The notes: a model not told the origin generated them from the sequence alone. DNA of 64,000 nucleotides from Corynebacterium glucuronolyticum (GCA_022772305.1 JALFAQ010000058.1:1-64000), one strand, 5' to 3'; counted from the first letter of the stretch, positions 31,002 to 42,334 are shown. A program made the numbers and translations.

Positions 31002-32543
31002 ATGACAGCGACTATCGATAGCAGTACGACGAATGAACTCATTCGTCGTACTGAGGAGAAGGCGAAACGACTTCAACACGGGCGCGGAAAACTTACGGCC
31101 CGTGAGCGGATTAAGTCCCTTTTTGATGAAGGAACATTCCTAGAAATAGGAGCACCTCGTAAGCCATACGGGGCGGCACGGGATTCTGAAGACCTAACCG
31201 CAGTAGTCACAGGGATCGGCGAAATTGATGGGCGCCCAGTAGCGTGTTACTCGCAGGATTTTTCTATCCGTGGGGGAACCCTTGGCAGCGTCGAGGGCGA
31301 GAAGATTTGCGATCTAATGGATCGCGCCATCGCATTACGCATTCCCATTATTGCGATCGTTGACTCTGGCGGAGCCCGCATCCAAGAAGGGGTACGTGGT
31401 CTCAACCAATACGGACGAATCTTTAAGCGCACCGTTGCGGCGAGTGGAGTTGTGCCGCAGATTTCCATCATCATCGGGCCATGCGCCGGTGGTGCGGTTT
31501 ACTGCCCGGCGTTGACCGATGTTGTCATCATGGTTGCGGAAAAGTCGCATATGTTCGTCACTGGTCCAAGCGTTGTCAAGGCCGTCACGGGGGAGGATGT
31601 CACTGCAGAAGAGCTTGGTGGAAGCAGGCTTCACTCCACGGTTTCCGGTGTCGCACACTACGAGGCAAACGATGAAGAGGACGCTTTTGACTACGCACGC
31701 GTTGTGCTGAGCTACTTGCCCACGCGGTGTGAGGATAAGGCTCCGACCTTTATTCCGGCACAGCCAGCCCCAGAATACGTCGACCAAAAGGTCACAGACA
31801 TCGTGTTGGCCGATCCGCGAGCCCCCTACGACATCGTCGACCTCATCCATTTACTCGTTGACGATTCTGAGTTTGTACAGCTCAGTGAACACTACGCGGA
31901 GAACATCGTGACGGGTCTTGCCTGTATCGATGGCACCCCAGTAGGAATCGTTGCGAATCAACCGGGTGTGGATGCCGGCACCATCGACGTAAACGCCTCA
32001 GAAAAGGCCGCCAGATTCATCCGCTTATGCGACGCATTCGGACTGCCGATTGTGACGCTCGTCGACGTTCCAGGCTACCTGCCTGGTACGGAGCAAGAGG
32101 AGCAAGGGATTATCCGTCGTGGAGCAAAACTCATTGTTGCCTACGCGATGGCAACAGTCCCCCTCATCACCGTTATTGTGCGGAAAGCTTTTGGTGGGGC
32201 ATTCATCGTTATGAGCTCGAAGGCACTCGGTGCAGACATCGTGTGCTCCTGGCCAGACACAGAAATCGCTGTCATGGGTGACGATGCTGCAGTGGGAATC
32301 ATCCACCGTAAGACACTCGCTGCCATCGATGATGAAGCACAACGCCAATGCGTGCGCGAAGAACTTCGAAACGAATATCGGGCTACCGTCATGGGACCCG
32401 CAGATGCCGTTCAGATCGGTGCAGTCGATGCGATCATCCAGCCAGAAGAAACACGATCCACCATCAGCGCAGCTATTAGAACGCTGAAGGACAAACCGTA
32501 TCAGCCCACTGCCTACCGCAAGCACGATAACGGTCCGCAGTAA
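31002..32543 (+). CDS. Acyl-CoA carboxylase beta (carboxyltransferase) subunit
   Basis: RTEEKAKRLQHGRGKLTARERIKSLFDEGTFLEIG..., DSGGARIQEGVRGLNQYG, VIVRKAFGGAFIVMSSKALGAD. Confidence 0.95.
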   Translation: MTATIDSSTTNELIRRTEEKAKRLQHGRGKLTARERIKSLFDEGTFLEIGAPRKPYGAARDSEDLTAVVTGIGEIDGRPVACYSQDFSIRGGTLGSVEGEKICDLMDRAIALRIPIIAIVDSGGARIQEGVRGLNQYGRIFKRTVAASGVVPQISIIIGPCAGGAVYCPALTDVVIMVAEKSHMFVTGPSVVKAVTGEDVTAEELGGSRLHSTVSGVAHYEANDEEDAFDYARVVLSYLPTRCEDKAPTFIPAQPAPEYVDQKVTDIVLADPRAPYDIVDLIHLLVDDSEFVQLSEHYAENIVTGLACIDGTPVGIVANQPGVDAGTIDVNASEKAARFIRLCDAFGLPIVTLVDVPGYLPGTEQEEQGIIRRGAKLIVAYAMATVPLITVIVRKAFGGAFIVMSSKALGADIVCSWPDTEIAVMGDDAAVGIIHRKTLAAIDDEAQRQCVREELRNEYRATVMGPADAVQIGAVDAIIQPEETRSTISAAIRTLKDKPYQPTAYRKHDNGPQ

Positions 32544-32834
32544 GCGCATTACCGCATCGCAATCATTTCACAGCCTCGAATTATGAGTGCTGAGCTTCAT
32601 CGGTTTCGCAACCTACATGAAGTGAGCATTCCACAATTTCGTGGATAAACCACGGTGGTAGTTCGCACCTCGATCTCACAGGCCTTACGCAACCTGCGTG
32701 ACTCGTATGGCTTGCGTGGCCACTTCCTACTCAATGACTTCACCGGTGGCTTCTTCCACTGACTAGCCACTATTTTTCCGCCGTCCGTGCCTGCATATGG
32801 CCAACAGATCGGCACCGCAATAAAGGAGACAATC

Positions 32835-35800
32835 ATGACCGCCACAATCCGTAATTACGCCCTGAGCTTTGACGGGCAGTCCACGCCCTGGCACAAAGCC
32901 TTGATGGAGGTACTTGGGGACCCCGTAGCAGCGGAGCAATTGCACCGACTGGTATCGCGCGCAGACAAGCTTCTCGATCCTCTGGGACCCGAACTCGCAG
33001 CTCTCGGATCTGGTCGCTACACGCTCGAAGAGGTGCCTAATGACCCCTCGCCGGTCCACTCTGTTCCCGGAATTACTGCAGCACAGTTTGGTCTATTCCA
33101 TGTGTTGCTAGGTTCGGGATTCGATATTGTTTCGCATCCGCCAATAGACTTCATCGGACACTCGCAGGGAATCCTGGGGGCATCCATCGTTGAGCGTTGG
33201 GTGGCAGGAGAAACTGAGCAAGCAGCACAGATTTTCGCGCTGGCTCGACTGATCGGTGCGGCGACAACGAAGCACCGTCCTGGGGTATCCACTACTTGCA
33301 TGCTGTCCGTGCGCGGTGTGGACAAGCCAGCTATCCGCAGAATTATTCGGGGTACGAACATCTCCATTGCGCTGGTTAATGGATTCCGGCGTTTTGTTCT
33401 ATCGGGATGCCCCGAAGAGCTGGAAGCAGCAAAGGCAGCCTTGGAGAAACTTGCTGCTGATAACAAAAAGAAGCAGGAAAAGTCGGGGGCCTGCGGTGAG
33501 ACCATTGCGCCAGTGATGGAGTACCTCGAGGTGTCTGCACCATTCCATGATTCGCTGCTGCAGCCGGCACTGGACCAGGTCGACAGGTGGAGGGGCGTTA
33601 TCGGCCTGCCTGAGAATATCGCTCATTACAACATTCACGACCTGGCAGCACACGTGTTGGTGGAGCCGTTGAATTGGCAAGAAACAGTGCTCAACTCCAT
33701 CTCTAAGGGAGCAACATCGATTGTCTGCTTGGGTCCCGGAGATGTCATCGCCACCGTGACCCGCGATGCCTGCCGAGGTAGGGGAGTATCCGTTGTTCCT
33801 GCAGGCAGCGTTGACAAGATCGATGAGCTGACTTCCCCCGGATATACACCGGCAGATCCTGCAGACTACTCGGAGTATGCGCCACGCCTTATCACTCTTC
33901 CCGGCGAAAACACACCGAAACTGGATACCAAGTTCAGCCGCTTGACTGGCCTGTCACCCATCATGCTGGCAGGCATGACACCGACCACCGTTAACCCGGA
34001 AATCGTGGCCGCCGCAGCCAACGCCGGCTATTGGGCGGAGCTCGCAGGCGGTGGCCAAGTCACCGCAGAGGTCCTCAACAGCAACGTCGATAAGCTCAAG
34101 AACCTCCTGAATCCGGGGCGAACCGCACAGTTCAATGCCATGTTCATGGACCGATACCTGTGGAATCTACACTTCGGGAATTCGCACCTGGTCACCTCAG
34201 CACGGCGCTCCGGTGCGCCGATAGATGGTGTGGTGATTACCGCCGGGATTCCAGAAATCGATGAAGCAGAGGCACTTTTCTCCGAGCTGCGCTCTGCTGG
34301 TTTCAGCTACATTGCAGTGAAGCCTGGCACCGTCGCCCAAATCCGCCAGTGCTTGGCCATCGCAAAGTACACCGATAACCTCATCATCCAGGTCGAGGAT
34401 GGGCGTGCAGGTGGCCACCACTCGTGGGAATCCCTCGACGAACTTCTCATCAATACGTACTTCCAGGTACGCAACACTCGTGGTGTTGTGTTGACAGTTG
34501 GTGGCGGACTCGGCGATCCTGCGCTTGCTGCCACGTATCTGACGGGTACCTGGTCGGAGAAGTATGGTCTGCCCGCAATGCCTGTCGACGCTGTATTCAT
34601 CGGTACCCCAGCCATGACGGCAAAGGAAGCAAAGACCACCGATGCCGTTAAGGAACTACTCGTCAACACTCCTGGCACAGACATCAACGACAACTGTGGG
34701 TGGGTTCCTCGTGGCGAGGTCATCGGGGGGATGACTTCCGGAATGAGCCACCTCCACGCGGATATGCACGAGGTGGACAACGCAGCGGCTGAATGCGCCC
34801 GGATCATTGCTTCTGTGCACGGGGATACGAAGAAGATTACCGCTCACAAAGATGAACTCATTGCGGCTATGAACAAAACGTCACGCCCGTACTTCGGTGA
34901 CCTGTCTTCGATGACCTATGCCGATGTCGTCCGCCGTTACGTAGAGCTGGATTACCCCTACGTTGATCCCTCGTGGCAACAGCGGATGCAGGATCTCCTC
35001 CAGCGCTTTGAAGCCCGTCTAGCAAAGGAAGAGCGGGGTGATGTGTACACCCTGTTCGCTGACCTTTCTTCCGTGGACGATGCCCCGGCTGCTGCTCAGA
35101 AATTCCTCGATGCCTACCCACAGGCCGAAGACACCACGATTACACCGGTCGATGAGGCGTGGTTTGTTAACCTCTCCCGCAAATACCCGAAGCCGACCGG
35201 CTATGTCCCGGCTCTCGATGAGGACCTTCTGCGCTGGTGGGGACAAGACTGCCTGTGGCAATCCCAGGACGATCGCTACGCGGCTGATAGCGTGCGTGTC
35301 ATCCCCGGTCCGGTCTCTGTCGGCTTTGTCACCACGATGAACGAGCCCATTGCTACCATTCTTGCCCGTTACGAGGACACCGCTGCACACGTTTTGGAAG
35401 ACGAGGGTTGTACGCCTACTGCGCGTGTCAGCAGGCGCGCCAACAGTGAGATTGAGCAGGGGACTGGCGGTCATTCTCATGGCGCTGCCTCGGCAACTTC
35501 ACTTCCTGCTGAACGTCTCCGGGCGCAGCCACTCAGCATGGATTCGGTTTCCGATGAGGGTGGGCGCCACCGAATGAACCAGGAAAACTCCGATGTCCTC
35601 TCGCATGCGGAAACAGAATCGGAGTTTTCTCAATCCGAGATAACTGTCAATCAACCGTGCGCGACTATCACAGAAGCGATCATCGCAAGCCCCGTTATCA
35701 GTTGGATGGGCGCGCTGATGACCAATCCTACCCGTGTCGTAGATGAAGCCGGCTGGGTGCTTACCCATGAAGGCGAAGAGTCGTGGACACTACGTATCAC

Positions 35801-38800
35801 CTTGGACACAGCGTGGGACAACACCAAGGTGGACACGCACGCCGTCCGCAAGCTCGACATTCCCTTGACCGTCGACGCATCCATTAACACTGGTGGTTGC
35901 CCTGTTGTCGATGCAACACGCCTTTCCACGACGATGTTTGACCTGCTAGAAGGAATTGCTGGTGTCGGTGGTGTCTCCGCACAGGGGGATACGATCGCTG
36001 AGCTGCCCGCCATTGTGAGTTCTACACGCTCCGAATTCGGCGAGGCGCACTACACCTTCACGTGCGCACGCCAGATCGGAGTCACGCACGGGTCTACGAC
36101 GGGTGCAGCTTTGGGGGATGACCAGCAAGCAATCGTCACCGATGCGATCCTCGGGCCCTGCTGGCCAGCAATTTATGCTGCACTCGGTTCTGGCCGTGTC
36201 GACGGTATGCCGGTAATTGAAGGACTACTCCAAGCAGTTCACCTCGACCATTCGGCACTCGTGCACGTACCCCTAGAAAGTCTGCTCGGTCAGACGATTT
36301 CTGTTATCTCCTGGGCAGATTCCATCGAAGAATCGCGCAGTGGCCGTGTAGTCACCGTCAAGCTGCAGCTATTCGCAGATGAACGAGATGCCGGTACCGA
36401 GAACGGGGTGGACTCGCCAGTCATCGAATTCGTTGAGCGCTTCGCCATTCGCGGACGTGCGTTCGGAACACAGGCACCGAAGGAACCCGCCGTGGCCGGT
36501 GGAACCACGGCAGAATTCACCGATACGCCACGCTCGCACCTGGGTAGCTACACGGTCACCGCACCGTCTGAGATGACACCGTTCGCCTGGGCATCCGGTG
36601 ATTTCAACCCGATCCACACCTCGCACCGCGCCGCACGCGTAGCAGGCCTCACCGCACCACTCGTCCACGGCATGTGGCTCTCTGCGACAGCCCAGCACGC
36701 TGCGGAAGCAGCTGTGGGCTCAACTCTGACAGGCTGGACCTACCGGATGTTCTCCATGGTCGCCTTGAACGACACCGTGGACATCAGCGTCGATCGCATT
36801 GGTGCCGTCACCGGCGGAGGACTCCTTATCGAGGTGACCTGCACAATTGACGGAACACTCGTGTCGCAGGCAACCGCTGTCACGGCTGCCCCGCGCACCG
36901 CGTACGTCTATCCGGGCCAGGGCATCCAGTCCAAGGGCATGGGCATGCAGGAGCGGACGTCGTCTCGCGCTGCGGCTGCTGTTTGGGAGCGCGCCGATGC
37001 CGTCACGCGCGAGCGCCTGGGCTTCTCCGTTATTTCCATCGTCCGCGATAACCCGACCGAGGTTGTCGCCGGTGGAGTGACCTATCGCCACCCGAAGGGC
37101 GTCCTCAACCTCACCCAGTTCACCCAGGTCTGCCTCGCCACGCTGGCCCTTGCCCAAACTGCGCAGCTGAAGGAAACTGGCGTCTATGTACCGGGAGCTT
37201 ACTTCGCCGGCCACTCTCTTGGCGAATACACCGCTCTCGCAGCATATGCCGGGGTCATCGATCCGGATATCGTCCTCGAGCTCGTGTTCCAACGCGGGCT
37301 GACGATGCACCATCTCGTGCCTCGTGATGCGGAGGGGAACTCCAACTACCTGCTCGGTGCTCTTCGTCCGAACCAGTTCGGTGTGGGCGATGCCGATGTT
37401 GCTGACTACGTCGCACGTGCTGCCGAAGAATCCGGTGAAATGTTGGAGATCGTAAACTACAACCTCCGCGATCAGCAGTATGCCGTGGCTGGCACCATTG
37501 CTGGTATCGAGGCGTTGAAGGAGGATTCTTCGTGCCGTGCTCGTGAAGCCGGTGGTAAGAGCCCGTTCATGCTCGTTCCCGGAATCGACGTGCCCTTCCA
37601 CTCCCGCGTGCTCCGCAACGGCGTTGATGATTTCCGCGAGAAGCTGGATGCGCTACTGCCTCACGATATCGACCCCGATATCCTCATCGGTCACTACATT
37701 CCGAACCTTGTGGCCAAGCCCTTTGCTTTGACGGAGGACTTCCGTCGCAGCGTGCTGGATGTGGCCCCCTCGACCATCGTGGAAAAACTCGATCTCGAAA
37801 ACGGTGACCGTGAAGAGGTGACCCGCAGCCTGCTCATCGAACTGCTGGCATGGCAATTCGCTTCTCCCGTGCGCTGGATCGAAACGCAGGAGTTCCTGCT
37901 GTCCCGCCAGGCAGGCCTTGACCAGTATGTTGAGGTCGGTCTCGGCGCTGCGCCGACGCTCACGAATTTGGCGACCAAGACGCTGCGTCTACCGGGCTTC
38001 CCCGCTTCGGACGTGGTGCTGCGCAACGTGCAGCGAGATGCAGCCTACGTCTTCTTCACGGATGTCACCGAGCGTGAACGTCCTGCTGAGCAGCACGCTG
38101 TATCGAACGACTCCGCCCAGCACGCTGGAGCTGGCGCATCGTCGGCACCGGCAAGCGGAAAGCTAGCTTCGGCAGAGGCCGCACCTGCTGCAGAGGCGAC
38201 ACAACCAGAAGCACCTGCCAAGTCCGCTAAGCCGGCTACACCTGCAGGAAATCCCGCAGCTACCGCGAACACCCAGCCACTTCCCTTTACCGCTGGCCAC
38301 GCCATCCGCGCTCTGCTTGCGCAGGCCAACAAGATGCGTCTTGACCAGGTCGGTGACGCAGACACCATCGGCACCTTGACTAGCGGCGTGTCCTCTCGCT
38401 TGAACCAGCAGCTCATGGACATGTCTGCGGAACTGTCGTTGCCTGCCGTTGAGGGTGCGTCGGAGGCTGACATTAAGACGCTGACCGGTACGGTCAACGC
38501 AGCAGCGAAGAACTACCAGCCGTTCGGCGAGGTCCTGGGCAAGTTTGTTAAGGATCAGGTGCGTAGTGTCTTTGGGCCGGCCGGTGCAAAGTTGGACGAC
38601 ATTGCCCAGCGTGTCACCACCGTGTGGGCTCTTCCCGCAGGCTGGGATGCGCATGTCACCATCGCTTTGGCTCTTGGTACTCGTTCCGGCACGTCCGCTC
38701 GTGGTGGCGATCTCGCTACTGTGGGTACCGTTGCTACCAGTACAGACGAGGTCAACGAGCTTATCGACGCTGCCATCGCTCAGGTTGCTTCTGACAATGG

Positions 38801-41800
38801 TGTCACCGTCGCTCCGCCTGCGAGCGGTGAAACAGGTGGCCAGGTAGTTGATTCCGGAGCGCTCAACGATCTTGCAGAGAAGATCCTTGGTGCTCAGGGA
38901 ATTCTGGCTGAGTCTGCCCACCACGTCCTCAAGGCTCTCGGTCACGAGGTAGCAACTGCTCCAGCAGATGCTGATGATTCCGCTGAACTCGTAGCTACCG
39001 TCGCCGCGGAGGCAGGCTCGGACTGGGCTCGTCGCGTCATTCCGGCCTTCGACGAAGACAAGGTTGTGCTTTTCGACGACCGGTGGGCCTCTGCCCGTGA
39101 GGACATCGCAAGGATCGCCGTCGGTGAACCAATTCCTGAAACCGCATCCTTCATCGGTACCGGCGAAGATGTGGCCGCCATTGCTGATTGGCATGGCTTG
39201 AGTGATGTGGCAAAGGCTGCGCGTACAGAAGACTCCGGTGAATTCGTCGGTTCTGTTGCCGTCGTGACGGGTGTATCTCCGCATTCCATCGCCTCCGGGG
39301 TTGCCGCTGAATTGCTATCGCGCGGCGCCACCGTGATCGCAACCTCTTCTCGCGTCACTCCGGAACGCACCGAATGGGCACGTAACCTCTACCGCGATTA
39401 CGCCTCCGGTGCGGCAGCGCTGTGGCTTGTCCCGGCAAACCTGGCTTCCTACCGTGACATCGATGCGCTGTCCGAATGGATCGGAAACGAGCGCTTCGTC
39501 ACCGTCGGGTCCACCAAGAAGAAAGTGAAGGATGCGTGGATCCCGGATCTGCTCTTCCCGTTTGCTGCACCTCCTGTACGTGGATACCTCACGGATGCCG
39601 GCACCGGCAGCGAGTTTGAATCCCGTGTTTTGCTGTGGGGTGTCGAGCGACTCATCGGCGGGCTCAGCGCGCTGGGGGAGACGATAGATGTCAACCACCG
39701 CTTGCACGTGGTTCTTCCAGGTTCTCCCAACCGCGGTACCTTTGGCGGCGACGGCTCGTACGGTGAAGTAAAGGCTGCCTTCGATGCCATCGCTAACAAG
39801 TGGGCAGTCGAGCCCTTCGGCAAGCGCACCACTCTCGCCCATCCACGCATCGGTTGGGTGAAATCAACCAACCTGATGGGGCATAATGACCGCCTCGTTG
39901 ACGTTGCCGAACGTCACGGCGTGCACGTCTGGACTCCAGAGACAATCGCCAAGGAACTCGTGGGGTTGTGCAGCGAAAAGTCCCGCGAGGAAGCACACAA
40001 TCATCCGCTCGAGGCTGATCTGACCGGTGGCCTCGCAGGTGTGTCCCTTCCGGAGATTGCTGCGGAGGCAGAAGCAGAAGTCGCGCGCCGGGACGCGGAA
40101 AAGAGCGAAAGTGAAGTCCACAGCCCATCCGCTGCCACCGGCAACGTCCACGATGATGAGCAGCGCGTTGCGGCGATCCCTGCGCTTCCCACTCCGCATA
40201 CACGTCACCAGCCAACCAACCGCGATGTGCCCTGGACCGGAGAAGTCACGACACCGCTGGAGGACATGGTGGTCATCGTGGGGCTCGGAGAGGTGTCTCC
40301 GTGGGGCTCGGGGCGCACGCGCTTCGAAGCGGAATACGGCATCAACCATCTCGGCGATGTCGACCTCACCCCGGCTGGTGTCACGGAACTTGCCTGGATG
40401 ATGGGTCTCATTACGTGGGGCGACAACCCCACTCCTGGGTGGTACGACGAGGAAGGTGCCGCCGTCGCGGAAGCAGATATCTATGATCGCTTCCACGATG
40501 AAGTGGTTGCCCGCTGTGGTGTTCGCCCGTTTGCCGATGACGGCCCCATCGCCGATGGTGCCTCGGGCAAGGAAGTTCAGTTCTTCCTGGAAAAGGACAT
40601 CACCTTCACCGTGGATGACTTGGAAACGGCTCAAACCTACCTCGCTGCGGACCCGACCTTTACCAGCATCAGCGTGGATGCAGACGGATCCATCCGCGTT
40701 ACCCGACGCGCCGGTGCTACCTCACGCGTTCCCAAGAAGGCCACCCTTGCGCGCGCAGTCGGTGGACAGATTCCGGATGGCTTCGACCCGCAGAAGTGGG
40801 GCATCCCCACGAGTCTCACGGAGTCAATCGACCGAATCGCCGTATGGAATCTCGTCGCTACCGTTGACGCGTTCCTTTCTGCCGGCTTTGAGCCTGCAGA
40901 GCTCCTCCAGGCCGTACACCCGGCCGATGTAGCAACTACGCAGGGCACAGGCTTTGGCGGGATGAGCTCCATGCGGAAGCTCTTCCTTGACCGCTTCTTG
41001 GACGCAGACATCCCCTCGGATATCCTCCAAGAGACGCTGCCCAACGTGGTCGCTGCCCACACCATGCAGACCTACGTCGGCGGCTACGGATCAATGATTC
41101 ACCCCATCGGCGCATGTGCAACAGCCGCCGTATCGGTAGAAGAGGGGTTGGACAAGATTGCTCTGGGTAAAGCGGATGTGGTTATTGCAGGTGGTATTGA
41201 CGATATTTCCGTCGAATCCATTCAGGGCTTTGCCATGATGAATGCCACTGCGGATTCCGAGGTCATGGCTGCGAAGGGAATCGATCCCCGTTTCTACTCT
41301 CGTGCCAACGATCGGCGTCGCGGAGGGTTCGTGGAGAGCGCTGGTGGCGGAACGGTCATCCTCGCTCGTGGCACCATCGCTCGTGACCTGGGCCTACCGG
41401 TTCAGGCTGTGGTGGCTTTCGCGCAGTCCAACGGCGATGGCGCGCACACGTCCATCCCGGCTCCCGGTTTGGGTGCATTGGCTACGGCTCGTGGTGGCAA
41501 GCGTTCCCGCCTGGCGCGCGCACTAGCCGGCCTCGGCGTTGGGGCAGATGACGTGTCGGTGATCTCCAAGCACGACACGTCTACCAACGCCAACGATCCG
41601 AATGAGACGTGCCTGCACACCTACATTGCAGAGGCGTTGGGCCGAAGCGAGGGCAACCCGCAATACGTGATCAGCCAAAAGACTTTGACTGGCCACGCTA
41701 AGGGTGGTGCAGCAGTCTTCCAGATTGGTGGCATCGTCGACGTATTCGCAACCGGACGTATTCCCGGCAACGCCGCACTGACGTGTGTGGATCCGGAGAT

Positions 41801-42146
41801 GAAGGATGGTACGTGGCTCACGTGGCTGACCAAGCCATTACAGCTCGCTGAGGCTCCGAAGGCGGCTCTGCTCACCTCCCTTGGATTCGGTCACGTGTCT
41901 GGCCTTGTCGCTCTCGTACACCCGGCAGCTTTCGCTGCAGCTGTCGATGACCCGGCGTGGGAGAAGCGTGCGAATGCCCGTCTTGCTGCAGGTGAACGCA
42001 GATTGGTGAAGGGAATGCTGGGCAAACAGCAGCTCTTCCAGGGCGTGGAGAACCGCAGGTTCCAGGAGGGTGATGTCATCTCCGAAAAGGAGAAGACCAT
42101 GCTTCTCGATCCGGACGCTCGCCTGGGCGCCGAGGGGTGGTTCTAG
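32835..42146 (+). CDS. fas: Type I multifunctional fatty acid synthase
   Basis: ~3100-aa ORF; AT (FIGHSQG), ER, dehydratase/MPT (GHSLGEYTALAAY), ACP region (DADTIGTLTSGVSSRLNQ), KR, KS (GACATAAVSVEEGLDKI). Confidence 0.97.
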   Translation: MTATIRNYALSFDGQSTPWHKALMEVLGDPVAAEQLHRLVSRADKLLDPLGPELAALGSGRYTLEEVPNDPSPVHSVPGITAAQFGLFHVLLGSGFDIVSHPPIDFIGHSQGILGASIVERWVAGETEQAAQIFALARLIGAATTKHRPGVSTTCMLSVRGVDKPAIRRIIRGTNISIALVNGFRRFVLSGCPEELEAAKAALEKLAADNKKKQEKSGACGETIAPVMEYLEVSAPFHDSLLQPALDQVDRWRGVIGLPENIAHYNIHDLAAHVLVEPLNWQETVLNSISKGATSIVCLGPGDVIATVTRDACRGRGVSVVPAGSVDKIDELTSPGYTPADPADYSEYAPRLITLPGENTPKLDTKFSRLTGLSPIMLAGMTPTTVNPEIVAAAANAGYWAELAGGGQVTAEVLNSNVDKLKNLLNPGRTAQFNAMFMDRYLWNLHFGNSHLVTSARRSGAPIDGVVITAGIPEIDEAEALFSELRSAGFSYIAVKPGTVAQIRQCLAIAKYTDNLIIQVEDGRAGGHHSWESLDELLINTYFQVRNTRGVVLTVGGGLGDPALAATYLTGTWSEKYGLPAMPVDAVFIGTPAMTAKEAKTTDAVKELLVNTPGTDINDNCGWVPRGEVIGGMTSGMSHLHADMHEVDNAAAECARIIASVHGDTKKITAHKDELIAAMNKTSRPYFGDLSSMTYADVVRRYVELDYPYVDPSWQQRMQDLLQRFEARLAKEERGDVYTLFADLSSVDDAPAAAQKFLDAYPQAEDTTITPVDEAWFVNLSRKYPKPTGYVPALDEDLLRWWGQDCLWQSQDDRYAADSVRVIPGPVSVGFVTTMNEPIATILARYEDTAAHVLEDEGCTPTARVSRRANSEIEQGTGGHSHGAASATSLPAERLRAQPLSMDSVSDEGGRHRMNQENSDVLSHAETESEFSQSEITVNQPCATITEAIIASPVISWMGALMTNPTRVVDEAGWVLTHEGEESWTLRITLDTAWDNTKVDTHAVRKLDIPLTVDASINTGGCPVVDATRLSTTMFDLLEGIAGVGGVSAQGDTIAELPAIVSSTRSEFGEAHYTFTCARQIGVTHGSTTGAALGDDQQAIVTDAILGPCWPAIYAALGSGRVDGMPVIEGLLQAVHLDHSALVHVPLESLLGQTISVISWADSIEESRSGRVVTVKLQLFADERDAGTENGVDSPVIEFVERFAIRGRAFGTQAPKEPAVAGGTTAEFTDTPRSHLGSYTVTAPSEMTPFAWASGDFNPIHTSHRAARVAGLTAPLVHGMWLSATAQHAAEAAVGSTLTGWTYRMFSMVALNDTVDISVDRIGAVTGGGLLIEVTCTIDGTLVSQATAVTAAPRTAYVYPGQGIQSKGMGMQERTSSRAAAAVWERADAVTRERLGFSVISIVRDNPTEVVAGGVTYRHPKGVLNLTQFTQVCLATLALAQTAQLKETGVYVPGAYFAGHSLGEYTALAAYAGVIDPDIVLELVFQRGLTMHHLVPRDAEGNSNYLLGALRPNQFGVGDADVADYVARAAEESGEMLEIVNYNLRDQQYAVAGTIAGIEALKEDSSCRAREAGGKSPFMLVPGIDVPFHSRVLRNGVDDFREKLDALLPHDIDPDILIGHYIPNLVAKPFALTEDFRRSVLDVAPSTIVEKLDLENGDREEVTRSLLIELLAWQFASPVRWIETQEFLLSRQAGLDQYVEVGLGAAPTLTNLATKTLRLPGFPASDVVLRNVQRDAAYVFFTDVTERERPAEQHAVSNDSAQHAGAGASSAPASGKLASAEAAPAAEATQPEAPAKSAKPATPAGNPAATANTQPLPFTAGHAIRALLAQANKMRLDQVGDADTIGTLTSGVSSRLNQQLMDMSAELSLPAVEGASEADIKTLTGTVNAAAKNYQPFGEVLGKFVKDQVRSVFGPAGAKLDDIAQRVTTVWALPAGWDAHVTIALALGTRSGTSARGGDLATVGTVATSTDEVNELIDAAIAQVASDNGVTVAPPASGETGGQVVDSGALNDLAEKILGAQGILAESAHHVLKALGHEVATAPADADDSAELVATVAAEAGSDWARRVIPAFDEDKVVLFDDRWASAREDIARIAVGEPIPETASFIGTGEDVAAIADWHGLSDVAKAARTEDSGEFVGSVAVVTGVSPHSIASGVAAELLSRGATVIATSSRVTPERTEWARNLYRDYASGAAALWLVPANLASYRDIDALSEWIGNERFVTVGSTKKKVKDAWIPDLLFPFAAPPVRGYLTDAGTGSEFESRVLLWGVERLIGGLSALGETIDVNHRLHVVLPGSPNRGTFGGDGSYGEVKAAFDAIANKWAVEPFGKRTTLAHPRIGWVKSTNLMGHNDRLVDVAERHGVHVWTPETIAKELVGLCSEKSREEAHNHPLEADLTGGLAGVSLPEIAAEAEAEVARRDAEKSESEVHSPSAATGNVHDDEQRVAAIPALPTPHTRHQPTNRDVPWTGEVTTPLEDMVVIVGLGEVSPWGSGRTRFEAEYGINHLGDVDLTPAGVTELAWMMGLITWGDNPTPGWYDEEGAAVAEADIYDRFHDEVVARCGVRPFADDGPIADGASGKEVQFFLEKDITFTVDDLETAQTYLAADPTFTSISVDADGSIRVTRRAGATSRVPKKATLARAVGGQIPDGFDPQKWGIPTSLTESIDRIAVWNLVATVDAFLSAGFEPAELLQAVHPADVATTQGTGFGGMSSMRKLFLDRFLDADIPSDILQETLPNVVAAHTMQTYVGGYGSMIHPIGACATAAVSVEEGLDKIALGKADVVIAGGIDDISVESIQGFAMMNATADSEVMAAKGIDPRFYSRANDRRRGGFVESAGGGTVILARGTIARDLGLPVQAVVAFAQSNGDGAHTSIPAPGLGALATARGGKRSRLARALAGLGVGADDVSVISKHDTSTNANDPNETCLHTYIAEALGRSEGNPQYVISQKTLTGHAKGGAAVFQIGGIVDVFATGRIPGNAALTCVDPEMKDGTWLTWLTKPLQLAEAPKAALLTSLGFGHVSGLVALVHPAAFAAAVDDPAWEKRANARLAAGERRLVKGMLGKQQLFQGVENRRFQEGDVISEKEKTMLLDPDARLGAEGWF

Positions 42147-42334
42147 GAAGTAGGAATTCCAGCAAGCTAGAGCCTAGCGGTGGTGTACTGCTCTTTACCG
42201 GGGTGGTTCTTGCTAGCTCTAGGCTTGCAGAGCCTGAAGGTTAGCAACGGCAACTGCAACCAATCGTCAGCGTCGTGGCAAACAAAATGTGGCCGGCACA
42301 AGAACGAGAAAAATGTGAACGGAGGATTTCGTAG

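Noticed and set aside
38163-39284. 373-aa minus-strand ORF opposite fas (also 60176..61438 opposite gatA, 36720..37601 opposite fas)
   Set aside because: Antisense shadow ORFs inside conserved genes.
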